NCBI GenBank assembly: GCA_000332255.1
Contig: KB235926.1
Span: forward strand, 1,434,615 to 1,492,349
Reading direction: 5' to 3'
DNA from: a cyanobacterium PCC 7702
GTDB taxonomy: Bacteria; Cyanobacteriota; Cyanobacteriia; Cyanobacteriales; Nostocaceae
Length of the DNA stretch: 57,735 bases
Shown here piece after piece: positions 1 to 11,100 of this stretch. The translations under genes were made by a program, and so were the position numbers. Numbering within the stretch: the stretch's first letter is position 1; each line of letters opens with the position of its first letter. The notes under the pieces are model-generated. The model did not search any database and was not told where the DNA came from. It saw only the letters and a list, made by a program, of their open reading frames with translations.

Positions 1-95
1 TAAAAATATTTAATTAGTTCTATTCACCTGTTGTTATAGTTGGGTACTAGTTTATTTGTCCTTTACGGGTTACTACGGTTGGTGCAAGATGTGAG
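1..95 (+). mobile_element. Right end of a probable insertion sequence
   Basis: The last 15 bases (81-95) read GGTGCAAGATGTGAG. This is the exact reverse complement of CTCACATCTTGCACC at 57642-57656. Inside this shared stretch the two sequences differ, as expected for the left and right ends of one element type with short terminal inverted repeats. All three forward frames carry stops within 1-50, so no transposase C-terminus is visible. Coding sequence of an MFS transporter begins directly after base 95. The family of the element cannot be named, because no transposase is present. Confidence 0.55.
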
Positions 96-971
96 CTGAT
101 GGTCTTGAAGCTAATTATTTTCATCTTTAGCCTTTTGACATTTTTAGTTGTCGAATTTCACAGCAGCCATCCCATGTTACCGCTACAGTTGTTTCAAAAT
201 TCAACTTTTACTGTAGTTAATATTGTCAGGATTTTAGTTTTTTTTACTGTTGCCAGCTTACTTTTTATTTTCAGCTTATTTTTACAGCAAGTGCAAGGAT
301 ATTCAGCAATCGAGGCGGGTTTGCGTTTTCTACCAATGAATATAGCTTTTATTGTCGCCTCCCTTGTTTCTGGATGGTTCGCTGTGTGGCTAGGATGGCG
401 TTATACCATTACTACCGGATTGCTGCTTGCAAGTGTTGCAACGTTATTTTTAATACAAATTAGTGTAGGCACGGAATATGAAAAACTCCTAGGCAGCCTC
501 GCAATTTCAGGCTTTGGCTGTGGCTTGACCCTAGCACCCTTAACAGCTGCAGGTATCAGTTCTGCACCGACTACCAAAGCAGGAATTGCTTCTGCAGTAC
601 TCGGTGTTAGCAATCGTCTTGGCAGTGTTTTGGGAATTGCCTTACAAGGAACGATTTTGACACAACTGCTGAGTCTGGATTTGGAGCGATCGCTCTCAGC
701 TTGGGGTATACCTGCAAAGCTGCAAGAACAAATTATTGTCAGCACCCTCCACGGTGCAACTATAGTTTCCAGTCACCTTCCACTCCATATCTCTAGAGCT
801 GTCCTGCATCAAGCAATAGGCGACGCGTTTGTTTCAGGTCTGCGAGCAGTTGTATTAGTCGCTAGTTTTGCCTTGCTTGCGGGAGCATTTTTGATTGTGA
901 TATTTGTACGAGCAAATTTGCATCAAGTTAGTAATAATTCTCCTGTTTCAATAAAAAGTAGAACACGATAG
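96..971 (+). pseudogene. MFS transporter (DHA2/EmrB-type), C-terminal half only
   Basis: The product is a multidrug-efflux-type major facilitator. The visible part has about seven hydrophobic helices and the family hallmark region HPMLPLQLFQN followed by QGYSAIEAGLRFLP, then a glycine-rich helix and a short polar tail. DHA2 proteins have 14 helices and roughly 450-550 residues; only about 290 residues are present, matching the second half. The reading frame is closed by a stop at 48-50, and the bases just upstream are the insertion-sequence end, so the N-terminal half has been cut off. An ATG at 99 could start a truncated product but is probably not a true start. The stop codon (969-971) overlaps the ribosome-binding site of the next gene, which suggests former co-transcription. 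Confidence 0.75.
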
Positions 972-983
972 GAGGTAATCAAA

Positions 984-2123
984 ATGAACAAGCAGCAAGC
1001 TTTTGATTATTATCAAATTCCTCCTGAAGATTGGAGAAAAACCCCAACTACAGTAAAAGTCCTGATTGAAGAAATGGAACGGCGCCTGCATCAACTAGAA
1101 CCACAATCGGATCGACACAAACTACCAATTCCCAATCAATCATTAAATACGTTTTTTTTAAATGAAAGAAAACTAGCGATCTTGATTCCCGTGTTGAATG
1201 ATTGGGAGGCTTTAGAAAAGCTACTACTACTTATCAATGAAATTGTATTTACCCAAGAAACAAGTATTCAAGTCCTTATTGTTGATGACTATTCTACTAA
1301 GCCTATTCCTCACTCACTTCTTCATCAAAAACACAATCAAATTAAAGCAGTCAGTATTCTTCGACTTCGTCGGAATTTGGGTCATCAGCGAGCGATCGCA
1401 GTTGGCTTGTCTTACCTCTACCATCACTTAGACTGCAACTGCGTTGTGGTCATGGATGGTGATGGAGAAGATAATCCTTTTGAAATCAAACGTCTTTTAC
1501 ATGCCTTTGACAAAACCGGTGGAGATAAAATTATTTTTGCTAAACGTACAAAGCGTTCTGAAAGCACTACTTTCAAGTTTTTTTATTTTCTTTACAAACA
1601 ACTTTATTGGCTTTTAACAGGTAGAGAAATTTGTGTTGGTAATTTTAGCTTAATCCCGGTTTCTTTATTGAAAAATGCCGTAGTCATTTCCGAAATTTGG
1701 AATCATTACTCATCAGGTATATATCGCTCTCGAATTCCATATTTAGAAATCAATGTACCCCGCACAAAACGATTAGCCGGAAACTCAAAGATGAACTTAG
1801 TCTCACTGATAACTCACGGTTTAAGTTCCATTGCAGTGTACGGAGATATAGTTGCCACAAGAATTTTGATAGTTACTGCTATTTTCTTCGTAATTTTATT
1901 ATTGGTATTGTGCATTGTCTTAATTATTAAAATATTTACTAATTTAGCAATACCTGGTTGGGCAACTTATACGTCAGGTCTAGTACTAGTATCTCTTTTA
2001 CAACTAATTTCGCTCGGAGCAGTTTTTAGCATGATTATTTTATCTAACCGTAACAGTTCTATCATTATTCCAGCACGTGACTACAAAGATTACGTTGATA
2101 CTTTAATGAATTTAAAATCATGA
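984..2123 (+). CDS. Family 2 glycosyltransferase, GtrB/DPM1-like
   Basis: Predicted to transfer a sugar from a nucleotide donor to polyprenyl phosphate at the cytoplasmic membrane. The GT2 domain starts near residue 67 (AILIPVLNDWEALEKLL, then VLIVDDYST), and the acidic metal-binding segment VVMDGDGEDNP lies near residue 155. Two long hydrophobic helices follow at about 290-317 and 328-355, the usual architecture of GtrB-like enzymes. The start is supported by a strong AGGAGG at 970-975. Its 3' end overlaps the next methyltransferase gene by four bases (ATGA), so the two are translationally coupled. The sugar is unknown. Confidence 0.85.
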   Translation: MNKQQAFDYYQIPPEDWRKTPTTVKVLIEEMERRLHQLEPQSDRHKLPIPNQSLNTFFLNERKLAILIPVLNDWEALEKLLLLINEIVFTQETSIQVLIVDDYSTKPIPHSLLHQKHNQIKAVSILRLRRNLGHQRAIAVGLSYLYHHLDCNCVVVMDGDGEDNPFEIKRLLHAFDKTGGDKIIFAKRTKRSESTTFKFFYFLYKQLYWLLTGREICVGNFSLIPVSLLKNAVVISEIWNHYSSGIYRSRIPYLEINVPRTKRLAGNSKMNLVSLITHGLSSIAVYGDIVATRILIVTAIFFVILLLVLCIVLIIKIFTNLAIPGWATYTSGLVLVSLLQLISLGAVFSMIILSNRNSSIIIPARDYKDYVDTLMNLKS

Positions 2124-2830
2124 ATCAATTTACTTATACAGGTACGGAGCTAGAATTATTTTCTCAAGCCATCAATTGGAAAAAATATATTAAACATTTA
2201 TTGAGCGAATATATCAAAGGAGACGTTTTAGAAGTGGGGGCAGGAATAGGAAGCAACACGCGCTTGTTTTGTAGTTGCCAATACAGTAATTGGTTATGTT
2301 TAGAACCGGACAAAAAGCTTTTTCAAATTCTAGAATACTTTATTAGTTCATTGAATATGACCAACTACTGTGCCTGGAATGGAAGCATTTCCTTATTAAA
2401 CAAAAATCAATTCTTTAATTCTATCGTATATATCGATGTTTTAGAACATATTAATAATGATAAAGAAGAATTAATTCAAGCATCTCAACATCTTAAACCC
2501 AATGGGAAATTAATTATTTTAAGTCCAGCTCATCAATGGTTGTTTACTTCCTTTGATGCAGCTATTGGTCATTACCGTCGCTACAACAAACAAACACTTC
2601 AGGCAATTATACCTCCTAACATAGAAGTTATCAAAATTGCCTACTTAGATTGTGTTGGTTTGCTAGCCAGCATAGGAAACAAGTTAATTTTAAAGCAAAG
2701 TCAACCGACTTTAAAGCAAATAAAAATATGGGATAAATTTATGGTCACTATATCTCGAAAACTCGATCCTCTTTTTGGATACCGCTTTGGAAAATCAATT
2801 CTTTTAATTGGTAAAAATAAAATTCGGTAA
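2120..2830 (+). CDS. Class I SAM-dependent methyltransferase
   Basis: 236 residues. The SAM-binding motif I (DVLEVGAGIGSNT) is near residue 34. A motif with D-V-L-E-H (YIDVLEHINNDKEEL) follows near residue 110, and the post-motif LKPNGKLIILSPAHQWLF is next. The C-terminal HYRRYNKQTL segment is common in methyltransferases of glycan clusters. The gene overlaps the upstream GT2 gene by four bases and is followed after 36 bases by a membrane protein, so it is probably part of one three-gene operon for modifying a lipid-linked sugar or cell-surface glycan. The substrate is not deducible. Confidence 0.8.
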   Translation: MNQFTYTGTELELFSQAINWKKYIKHLLSEYIKGDVLEVGAGIGSNTRLFCSCQYSNWLCLEPDKKLFQILEYFISSLNMTNYCAWNGSISLLNKNQFFNSIVYIDVLEHINNDKEELIQASQHLKPNGKLIILSPAHQWLFTSFDAAIGHYRRYNKQTLQAIIPPNIEVIKIAYLDCVGLLASIGNKLILKQSQPTLKQIKIWDKFMVTISRKLDPLFGYRFGKSILLIGKNKIR

Positions 2831-2866
2831 AAAATCACCCTCATATTAGCAAAGGCAACTAGGAAC

Positions 2867-4417
2867 ATGAAATTGTCAAAATTCCAGTATTTCTTATCTA
2901 AACACCAAAATAATATATTCCATTTTATCCTCATATTTAGTCTCATTACCCTCATGATGCCACCCAATTTATGGAATGGTAATGAAGAACAATATTTAGG
3001 ATACGCCTGGAGAAAGTTTGGTTCTGAGGATATAGCTAAAATCAGTGCTTTAAGAGATACTGCCAACCATCGATTTGTTTTTGAATATTTAACTGGTTTT
3101 AGTATTAAAAATATAGGATTTGAATGGACACACGCCCTTGGTCGTATTGTTGTCACTTTACTTTATTCTACTTCGCTTGTTTTCTTCTTTAAAAATCTCA
3201 AACTTTCCATTACTGCTTCCTGTGTTATTATTTTGACATTTTTTTGGCTAGGTGAGAGCATCTTAGGAGGAGAATGGTTATTTAGAGGATTTGAGCCAAA
3301 AACCTTAGCCTATCCCTTTGTGTTCTTTAGTTTTTCTAGTTCGCTGCAAAAAAAATTTAGTAATTCTTACTTATTGCTTGTCTTAGCAACATACTTTCAT
3401 TTTTTAGTCGGAGGATTTTGGTTTTTAATTACATGCTTAGCTCAACTTTACTGGACAAAAAATTTCAAGCAAACTCTAATTGACTCTCTTAAATATTTTG
3501 TTTTTTGCACTCCACTCTTTTTGATAATTGCGTTTGGACATCTGCACGCTGAAAATGCTACTCATTCAACTTTGTCTGCTAATTGGATTTACTCCTACTT
3601 TCGAGCACCCCACCATGTTGCTCCTTTTGCCAGCAAAGAAGTATTTGTGAAGTATTGGTTCCCAGGTATAATTTTATTATCTGGTTTGACGACGACTTCG
3701 GCTTTATTATATCGGTCTTCTCAGAGTCGAATAGAAAAAGAATTTTCCAAACTAATTTTAACTTTAGATATTTATTTTTTCCTTAGCTTATTGATTTCTT
3801 TTTTTGATAAACAAGGTGTTTTAGGAAAGTTCTATCTTTTTAGGCCTGCTAGCGTTACTTTATTTCTAACTCTGTGTTTGTATGCTTTATTTATTAAAAA
3901 TAGAATCTCAAACAAATCTCTACAAATTATTTTTGTTATTTTAATTATCATTAGTTGTTTGCTGCTGCCATCTCCATCTGGTTATACAGCTTATAAATTT
4001 TTAAACAAACAAGCTCAGGCATTAGATTTTCATCAAATTTTTCATCCCAAAGATAACTTAAATCTGGAGCAAATTATTCGAAGTAGCAAACCAACTGATA
4101 TTTTTCTTATCGACCCTGACTTAGAGAAAGATTCTGAATTAATTTGGAATCCGAATATCTTATCATTCGAAAGACGGTATGATAGACCAACATTAGTTTT
4201 AGATAAATTTGTGCCGAGTACTGACCGGGATGTTTTGAGGTGGTATAAATTATTGGCATGGAAAAATGCTTTATTCAGACAAGGTTGTCCTTCCCAGATT
4301 ACTAAGGAATATAGAATTCGCTATCTTTTAGCTGCAAAAAACAATAGTAAGGTAAATAACTGTGGCAAAGAAATTTACCATCAAGGAGGAGTAAAGTTAA
4401 TTGAAATGGGGACCTAA
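2867..4417 (+). CDS. Polytopic membrane protein, possible GT-C-type glycosyltransferase
   Basis: 516 residues with about ten hydrophobic helices, and a soluble C-terminal segment of about 130 residues after the last helix. The first periplasmic loop carries acidic and aromatic residues (NLWNGNEEQYLGYAWRKFG) where GT-C enzymes place catalytic acids, but I could not match it to a named family. It lies 36 bases downstream of the methyltransferase, in the same direction as a GtrB-like GT2. In such clusters a polytopic third gene often transfers the lipid-linked sugar, so that role is inferred from context only. Start: ATG at 2867; no strong ribosome-binding site. Confidence 0.6.
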   Translation: MKLSKFQYFLSKHQNNIFHFILIFSLITLMMPPNLWNGNEEQYLGYAWRKFGSEDIAKISALRDTANHRFVFEYLTGFSIKNIGFEWTHALGRIVVTLLYSTSLVFFFKNLKLSITASCVIILTFFWLGESILGGEWLFRGFEPKTLAYPFVFFSFSSSLQKKFSNSYLLLVLATYFHFLVGGFWFLITCLAQLYWTKNFKQTLIDSLKYFVFCTPLFLIIAFGHLHAENATHSTLSANWIYSYFRAPHHVAPFASKEVFVKYWFPGIILLSGLTTTSALLYRSSQSRIEKEFSKLILTLDIYFFLSLLISFFDKQGVLGKFYLFRPASVTLFLTLCLYALFIKNRISNKSLQIIFVILIIISCLLLPSPSGYTAYKFLNKQAQALDFHQIFHPKDNLNLEQIIRSSKPTDIFLIDPDLEKDSELIWNPNILSFERRYDRPTLVLDKFVPSTDRDVLRWYKLLAWKNALFRQGCPSQITKEYRIRYLLAAKNNSKVNNCGKEIYHQGGVKLIEMGT

Positions 4418-4465
4418 AGCTACAAACGGTAACTATAGATCCCTTTCAGGAATAATAGAGAATTG

Positions 4466-6598
4466 CTATACAGTACAATGATGGACTGTATTATTTATGG
4501 ATGGAGAATCTAGATCTGCGGAAAAAGAGTTTTGAACGTTTAAGTTAAGTATTCCAGTAATATTCGAAACTAATTGTTCGTAATTCAATAAATTACTATT
4601 TGTGCTGATACCACTGGTGAGATTGATAGAACCATTATCACTAGTTGATTGTTTGCTAGTAACGATATTATTACTTACATCGAGTGTGGGAGTGACGCTA
4701 GCATTAGCAGTACTCAAAGAATTGTTCGTATCGAAATTAAACTGCTGTAGTTCTCCAGTGTCTGCATTCAACTTAGCCACCCAGGCATCTACAGAACCAG
4801 CGTTTTCACTTCCTAAGGAGCCATCAGTAATTCCACTAACGTAGAGATTGCCAAAATTGTCAACTGTGATACCCGTAGGATTATCAAATCTTCCTGGGGT
4901 TCCAAACTGTCGAATCCACTTCTCGTTACCATTAGTATCAAACTTCCCTACCCAAGCATTGTAAGCGTTATCCTGACTACCTTCTCCTAACTGACCGTTA
5001 GTGTAGCCTATCAAGAAAATATTATTGTTTGCATCAATTTTCATGTTTGATAAGTAGGTACCATCATCACCTTGAGTACCGAACTGTTGCACCCACTGTC
5101 GAGTTCCGTCTGGAAGATACTTAGCAAGCCAAAGGTCATAGGATTGACTACCGATTACTGGTTGATTGCTGTTTGGAGAACCTGGTTCAAAAGAGCCTGT
5201 GGTCCATCCTGCAACGTAGATATTATCTTCGCTGTCGGTAGCTATATCCCATGGAAATTCGATGCCATTATTATTGCTTCCGAATTGTTTTATCCATTGA
5301 ATGTTACCGTTGGTATCCGTCTTTGTTAAGAAGCCATCGTAGTTTAAAAAATTTCGCGACGGATCTGCTGGTTGTGTTAATCCTTGAGTCCATCCTGTGG
5401 TATAGGTATTTCCGTTTTTATCTACGGCGGTTCCAAACGCTTCGTCAAAAAAGAAACTTCCGAATTGGGTCAACCACTGCTGGTTACCATTGGGGTCAAA
5501 TTTACTGACCCAGGAATCAACTTGAGTAGGTAAAGGAAATATATCTGGTCTTTGATTTTCCTTTGTTGCTGTTCCTGATAAGTAAATATTACCTCCTTCA
5601 TCTATATTCAGAGTCAGGCTCCTAGATTGCGTAGAAATAGTTCCTGGAATTGCAAATTGCTTACCCCACACTAGATCGCCATTACTGTTATACTTAGCAA
5701 TCCAAGTGTCACTACCTTCAGATTGGTGAGGGGAAAATAAATTTCCTCCTGTTGCTCCTGTGAGGTAAAAATTTCCATCATTATCTGTGACTATTGCAAA
5801 GGCTGTATCTGTAACAGGCGTTCCTATCTGCTTACCCCATAACTTATAGCCATTACTATCATATTTTGCTACCCAAGCATCAAAAAGTCCTTGATTGGTT
5901 CCCTGCAAGTTACCGCTTGTAAATCCTGTTAAATAGACATTACCGGAAGGATCTGTGGCAACACCAGTACTAAAATCAACACCTTCTGTTCCGAATTGTT
6001 TAATTTTGTTTTCTGCTGGTTGGTTATCTGAGTCGTGGTTTACATACTGGAAATAGGAAGCGTTTAAATTTAATCTTTCGTTGGGACGCTCGTTAATGTA
6101 GGCGATAAGATCGGGATATCCATCTTTAACTCGAAAGATAGCTTCTCCTTGGAAACCTAGAAAACCTAAGAAAGGTCTGAAGTTTACCAATCTGTAGTCT
6201 TCTGGTTTACCGTTTAGTCGTATGGTATCTCGATTGGGATCGAAATCTAAAATGATAGCAAACTTTGATAAGCCCAAAAAACCCTGGTCGGTATAGTAAG
6301 CTTGATTGTCATCTCCAAGGACAAACGTGTCTTTCCATATCGACGCTGATGCTGGTATGTTTCCTTGGAGAATAGATAATGTATTCTGAGTCAGAAGTGT
6401 ATACTCTCCTGGCGAGCTATCAAATACATCACCGGATAATATATCTACGTGGACGCTTTGAGTTTTGCTAGTAATAGGATCGTAACCGTAAATCAAATCG
6501 TTTCCAGTACGAGCAAAAATTAATTCAAAATTAGCGGGAAACCCTATTTGTAGGTCACTACCTGGTGTTCCTAGTGTGATGCTGTTGGAAAGAACCAT
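4466..6598 (-). CDS. SBBP-repeat beta-propeller protein, probable type I secretion cargo
   Basis: 710 residues with no cleavable signal peptide. The N-terminal 200 residues carry a Gly/Asp-rich segment (ARTGNDLIYGYDP) followed by a domain containing LLTQNTLSILQGNIPASAS and VLGDDNQAYYTDQGFLGL, a module I recall from other cyanobacterial secreted proteins. After residue 205 there are seven SBBP repeats of about 50-60 residues, each with a form of D..GN.YLTG, then W(V/I)(A/S)KYD.NG...W..QFG, consistent with one seven-bladed propeller. A Ser/Asn-rich tail follows. The gene lies directly downstream of hlyD and the ABC exporter on the same strand, which together with the lack of a Sec signal suggests export by that system. 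Confidence 0.8.
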   Translation of the reverse strand: MVLSNSITLGTPGSDLQIGFPANFELIFARTGNDLIYGYDPITSKTQSVHVDILSGDVFDSSPGEYTLLTQNTLSILQGNIPASASIWKDTFVLGDDNQAYYTDQGFLGLSKFAIILDFDPNRDTIRLNGKPEDYRLVNFRPFLGFLGFQGEAIFRVKDGYPDLIAYINERPNERLNLNASYFQYVNHDSDNQPAENKIKQFGTEGVDFSTGVATDPSGNVYLTGFTSGNLQGTNQGLFDAWVAKYDSNGYKLWGKQIGTPVTDTAFAIVTDNDGNFYLTGATGGNLFSPHQSEGSDTWIAKYNSNGDLVWGKQFAIPGTISTQSRSLTLNIDEGGNIYLSGTATKENQRPDIFPLPTQVDSWVSKFDPNGNQQWLTQFGSFFFDEAFGTAVDKNGNTYTTGWTQGLTQPADPSRNFLNYDGFLTKTDTNGNIQWIKQFGSNNNGIEFPWDIATDSEDNIYVAGWTTGSFEPGSPNSNQPVIGSQSYDLWLAKYLPDGTRQWVQQFGTQGDDGTYLSNMKIDANNNIFLIGYTNGQLGEGSQDNAYNAWVGKFDTNGNEKWIRQFGTPGRFDNPTGITVDNFGNLYVSGITDGSLGSENAGSVDAWVAKLNADTGELQQFNFDTNNSLSTANASVTPTLDVSNNIVTSKQSTSDNGSINLTSGISTNSNLLNYEQLVSNITGILNLNVQNSFSADLDSPSINNTVHHCTV

Positions 6599-6653
6599 AT
6601 TTTACTCCGATTAAGTTAGGTATAAAGTTATCTTTGGACAAGAGGTTCTCTAG

Positions 6654-8173
6654 TTAACGTATCTGTTTCAAGCTATCTATTTGTTTTGCAAACAGGTCTG
6701 TGAATAAGCTTATTAACGTTCTTTGTTCGCGGACTTTAATGTTAGTGCTAACAGACATACCTGAATGGAGTGTGAGGGTTTTACCTTTAATATCTAGAGA
6801 TTGTCGTTCTAAGCGAACTTTAACAGGAAAACGATAATACGGATGGATATTATCTGGTGGTAATGCATCTGAACCTACCCAGGAAACTGTTCCTTTGATA
6901 TCACCGAATTCGCTATAAGGGAAGGAGTCGATACGGACATCAACTTTCATTCCGGGACGCAGGAAGCCAATATCTTTGTTAGTGATAAAAACTTCGGCAA
7001 CATAGTTTTCATTTGGTACAATTTGGAGTAGCTTTTGAGTAGTACTGACCACAAACCCAGGGTTTTTAGCTTGTAAATCGAAAACTGTTCCGTTTATGGG
7101 TGCACGAACTTCTTGATATTTAAGGTTGAGTTTAATTTGAGAAATTTTGCTGTTAACTTCTGCTAATTTTTTTTGATTTTCTATTAGATTTTTAGTAAAT
7201 TGGCTGTCTATTTCTGCAATCTGCTTTTTGTTTTCAGCTATCTTATCTAAAATATTTTTATCGGTGATAGCTATAGTGTTATCCACTTGTTGTTGTCCTT
7301 GTTGGATGTAGAATTGTAAACGTTTTTTTTCCTCTTTGAATTGGGCTATTTGTGCCTTAATTTCTTGTACTTTCTGTCGTTGTTGCAGATATTGAAGCTG
7401 AGCGATCGCACCTTCTTCTGCTAGTTTTTTGATTTTACTTAAAATTTGTTCTTCAATAGCTAAACTATCCTTAACGTTGTTGAGTTTAACTTGATTTTGA
7501 GCAAGTTGTTTTTTGATTTGTTCCACTGCTAATTTTGCTGCTTGCGTGCGAGAAAATGACTCTCGTTGAGCGGCCTCGAGACGATATTTTTCATCAATTT
7601 CCAAATGGGTGGGATTTTCTTTTTTAAATTCTGTTTCCAACAATTGGTTTTCTGCAATTAATGCTGTGCGATTTTTTAATAGAAATACAACTTCTTTTGG
7701 TAACTTATCCTGCATCATCTGCACGGTGGTAGCCAAATTAGAATTGGGGTTAAGCAAGCGGCGATAAATTTGATTTTCTTGCCATAACGAAGCACGGATT
7801 TTTATCAAAGATGATAATTCAGCATTATTAGCAGTCGTATCAAAAACTAACAACAAATCTCCAAGCTTTACTGATTGTCCGTCTTTTACATAAACGGCTT
7901 TTACAACTCCATTTACTGGTGCTTGAATTTCTTTGACAGTTCCTTCTGGTTTTAACTGCCCTGTGGCTGGAATTACTTGTTCCATAGTAGCAAAATTTGC
8001 CCATACAATTCCAAACGACGCCAACCCAATTAGAGATAGCATAATAGCACGTGACCAAAATGGTGATTGGCGTAATATTATTTCTGATTGCTCAAGATAA
8101 TGTGCAGATGGTATTAATAGTGTTTTTTTTGTTTTCCGTTTTGAGAATGGTTAGGAGAATTATTAATACTCAT
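6654..8173 (-). CDS. HlyD-family membrane fusion protein with a frameshift at an A8 tract
   Basis: Periplasmic adaptor of a type I secretion system. After an N-terminal membrane helix (LIGLASFGIVWANF) come a biotinyl-lipoyl-like segment (VIPATGQLKPEGTVKEIQA), about 200 residues of coiled coil rich in Gln, Lys and Glu, and a beta-barrel half ending in LHSGMSVSTNIKVREQRTL. The only in-frame ATG (8042) lies inside the conserved helix and would drop SEIILRQSPFWSRAI, which is clearly coding upstream of it. A better start is ATG at 8173, 23 bases after the exporter stop. It reads MSINNSPNHSQNGKQKK and then goes out of frame at an A8 run (T8 on the plus strand, 8123-8130). Adding one A joins it to the main frame, giving about 506 residues. 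Confidence 0.8.
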
Positions 8174-8195
8174 GATAATTTAGCTATTTTTGTTT

Positions 8196-11100
8196 TTAAA
8201 AATTCATTTCTTGTTGCTGATACAAGTAGTAATAATGACCTTTCAGAGCTATTAATTCTTCATGAGTTCCTTGTTCAATTACCTTACCACTATCCATAAC
8301 CACGATAACGTCTGCATTTTTAATAGTGTTGAGGCGATGGGTGATTAAAAAGATAGTTTTTCCTTGAAATGCCTTTGCTAAATTGAGACAAACTTCTCTT
8401 TCCGTAGAATAATCTAAAGCGCTGGTTGCTTCATCTAGGACTAATAATTTTGGTTTTTGCAAAACTGAGCGCGCGATCGCTATTCTTTGTCTTTGTCCTC
8501 CAGAAAGCGCTGCACCTCTTTCACCTACACGAGTATTGTAACCGTGAGGCAATTTCATTATAAATTCGTGAGCTACTGCTATTTTTGCAGCTTCTATAAT
8601 TTCCTCGGTTGTGGCGTCAGGATGAATTAAAGCAATATTTTCTTGTACTGTACCGTCAAACAAAAGTGTGTCTTGAGGAACTACACCAATTTGTCTTCGC
8701 AAAGAATAAAGTTCTACTTTAGAAATATCATAACCATCAATTAAAATTCTACCTGCTTCTGGTTCATACAGCCTAATTAATAATTTCATCAAAGTACTTT
8801 TACCTGCGCCGCTTTGTCCGACAATTCCAATAAATTTACCAGCAGGAAAATCAAGATTAACATTGCAAAGTTGTAAAGGTCCACCTGGGTGAAAACGGAA
8901 AGTAATATTTTCGTATTTTATTGCTCCTTCAATAGCAGGTAGGGAAATATTATGGCGATCGCGTTCAGCTTCTTGCGGTGTGTTGACGATATCGCTCAAA
9001 CGCTCCAGCGACAGGGCGGTTTCTTGAAAACTTTGCCATAGTTGTGCTAACCGTAGTATTGGACTAGTAGCGTAACTCGAGATAATTCTAAATGCAATTA
9101 ATTCTCCTAGGCTTAATTCTCCTTTGAGTACTAAATAAGCTCCTATCCATAAAATTAACAAGCTACTGAGTTTGTTGAGAAAGTTACTGGTAGAATTGGC
9201 TAAACTAGAAGTGATTGTTGTTTGGAAACTGGCGATAACATAACGAGCGTAAAGTTCTTGCCAACAAAAGCGCGCTCGCAATTCAATATTTTGTGCTTTT
9301 ACAGTTTGGATTCCTGTCATTACTTCTACTAAATAAGATTGGGTTTTGGAGTTACGCTCTGCTTGGGTACGTAATTGTTTTCTAATTATAGGAGAGGCAA
9401 ATAAAGTTATAATTATAAATATGGGAATTATGCCAACGCTGACTAGAGTAAGTTGCCAGCTGTAAATCAGCATTACGATAATATAAATTACCGAAAATAA
9501 GGCATCCAATCCTATTGTTAAAGCAGTACCTGTCAGAAACTTGCGGATGTTTTCTAATTCATTGATCCGGGTAGAAAGTTCGCCGACAGAGCGAGATTCA
9601 AAATAACACAGGGGTAAGCGTAGTAAATGATCGATAATTTCCGCTCCTAAACCGAGATCGATACGGTTGGTAGTATCAACAAACAAGTAAGTTTTGAGTG
9701 TGGTAATTACAGCTTCAAACAAGCTGATAACTAAGAGCAATACACCTAAGATATGTAAAGTATTAATAGTGTTTTGAACTATAACCTTATCAATTATCAA
9801 TTGCATAACTAGCGGATTAGCTAGTGCTGCTAATTGCACAAAAAAAGAAGCTACAAATACTTCTAAAAGTACGCGGCGATAACGCGATAAATAAGGAAGA
9901 AATGATTGGAACCCGAAGCGCTGCTTGGGAGTGATATTTGTAACAGATAGTAACAGTACTTTGATTCGCGGTGGATAACTACCTTCTTCAACGTCTAGTT
10001 GGGAAAGGAATTCTTCTTTTTGGCAATGTAAGATACCCCTTTCCGGAATTCCAGCAACAACGGTATTTGCCCCTACTTCATAGATAATAGCAAAACCCTG
10101 ATTGTAGCTAATCAGTGCTGGAGTAGGAATGCGCGTGATGTTGACGGTGGGTATACTTGTTAGTTGCGCTTTCAGTCCTATCAATTCTGCTAGATAAGCA
10201 CACAGCTGAAGAGATATACTACCTTGATGTTTGATTTGATCTGTGAGAACACGATGAATTACCTCTGGTCTAAACGGTATTTGCAAATGCTGACAAAGCA
10301 TTTGAAAACAAGCGATCGCGATTTTTAATTGTCCCTTTGCACTTATCAATGGGTACTTTTTACTTTTCCTTGTTTGGTTGGTAGTAGTGCGGTTGATTTC
10401 TTCGAGTTTTGGTGCGTAGGGGATTTGTAAATCTTCCCGAAGGTCAAATCTGTTTGTATGGGGGGTTAGTTGTTGTATTTGCTTGCTATTGTTGGGTACT
10501 AACAAATCTGACGAACGCAAACCAATTAAACGTACTGGGTTTTGACTGCTAACTGCAAGCATGGTTTTAGCATCGCTCAATTCCAAGCGAGAACCGAAAG
10601 GAAAATCAGTGAGTGTTCCACCACCACTGACAAACCACAGGTATTCCTTATCTAACTGCTGAGATGGTGTTTTTCCTGGTGTTAGGTAATGTACCTTTGC
10701 TTGCGGTAGCGCTGTTTGAGCGAGCTGTTTGAGGTTTGCGCTTGCTTGAACTTGTAGTTGTGGTTGCGCAGCTAAGATATCAAAAATTTCCACGAAATGG
10801 CAGCGATGCTTGCGGGTTTGAGCAAAAGCCGGGTATTGTGTGAATAAACGCAGGTATTGCGTCGCATTGATCGTCAAACAGATAACTTCTGTGGAAGCGA
10901 TCGCTGTTTCGCAAGCAACCTCTCGCAACAAACTAATTTCACCGAGAATTGCTCCCGGTTCCAGCAATTCCAAAGTAATAGGTATACTCGTGCGGGGATC
11001 GTAACCCAAAAGTCGTCCTTTACCTTGATAAATAATAATTACACTATCTGGTTTTTTCTTGACCGATAATTTTTTGACCTATATAATAGCGCCAAGGTTG

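Noticed and set aside
401-745. Long minus-strand frame opposite the MFS transporter
   Set aside because: Shadow of the transporter reading frame; the transporter motifs are clear on the plus strand.
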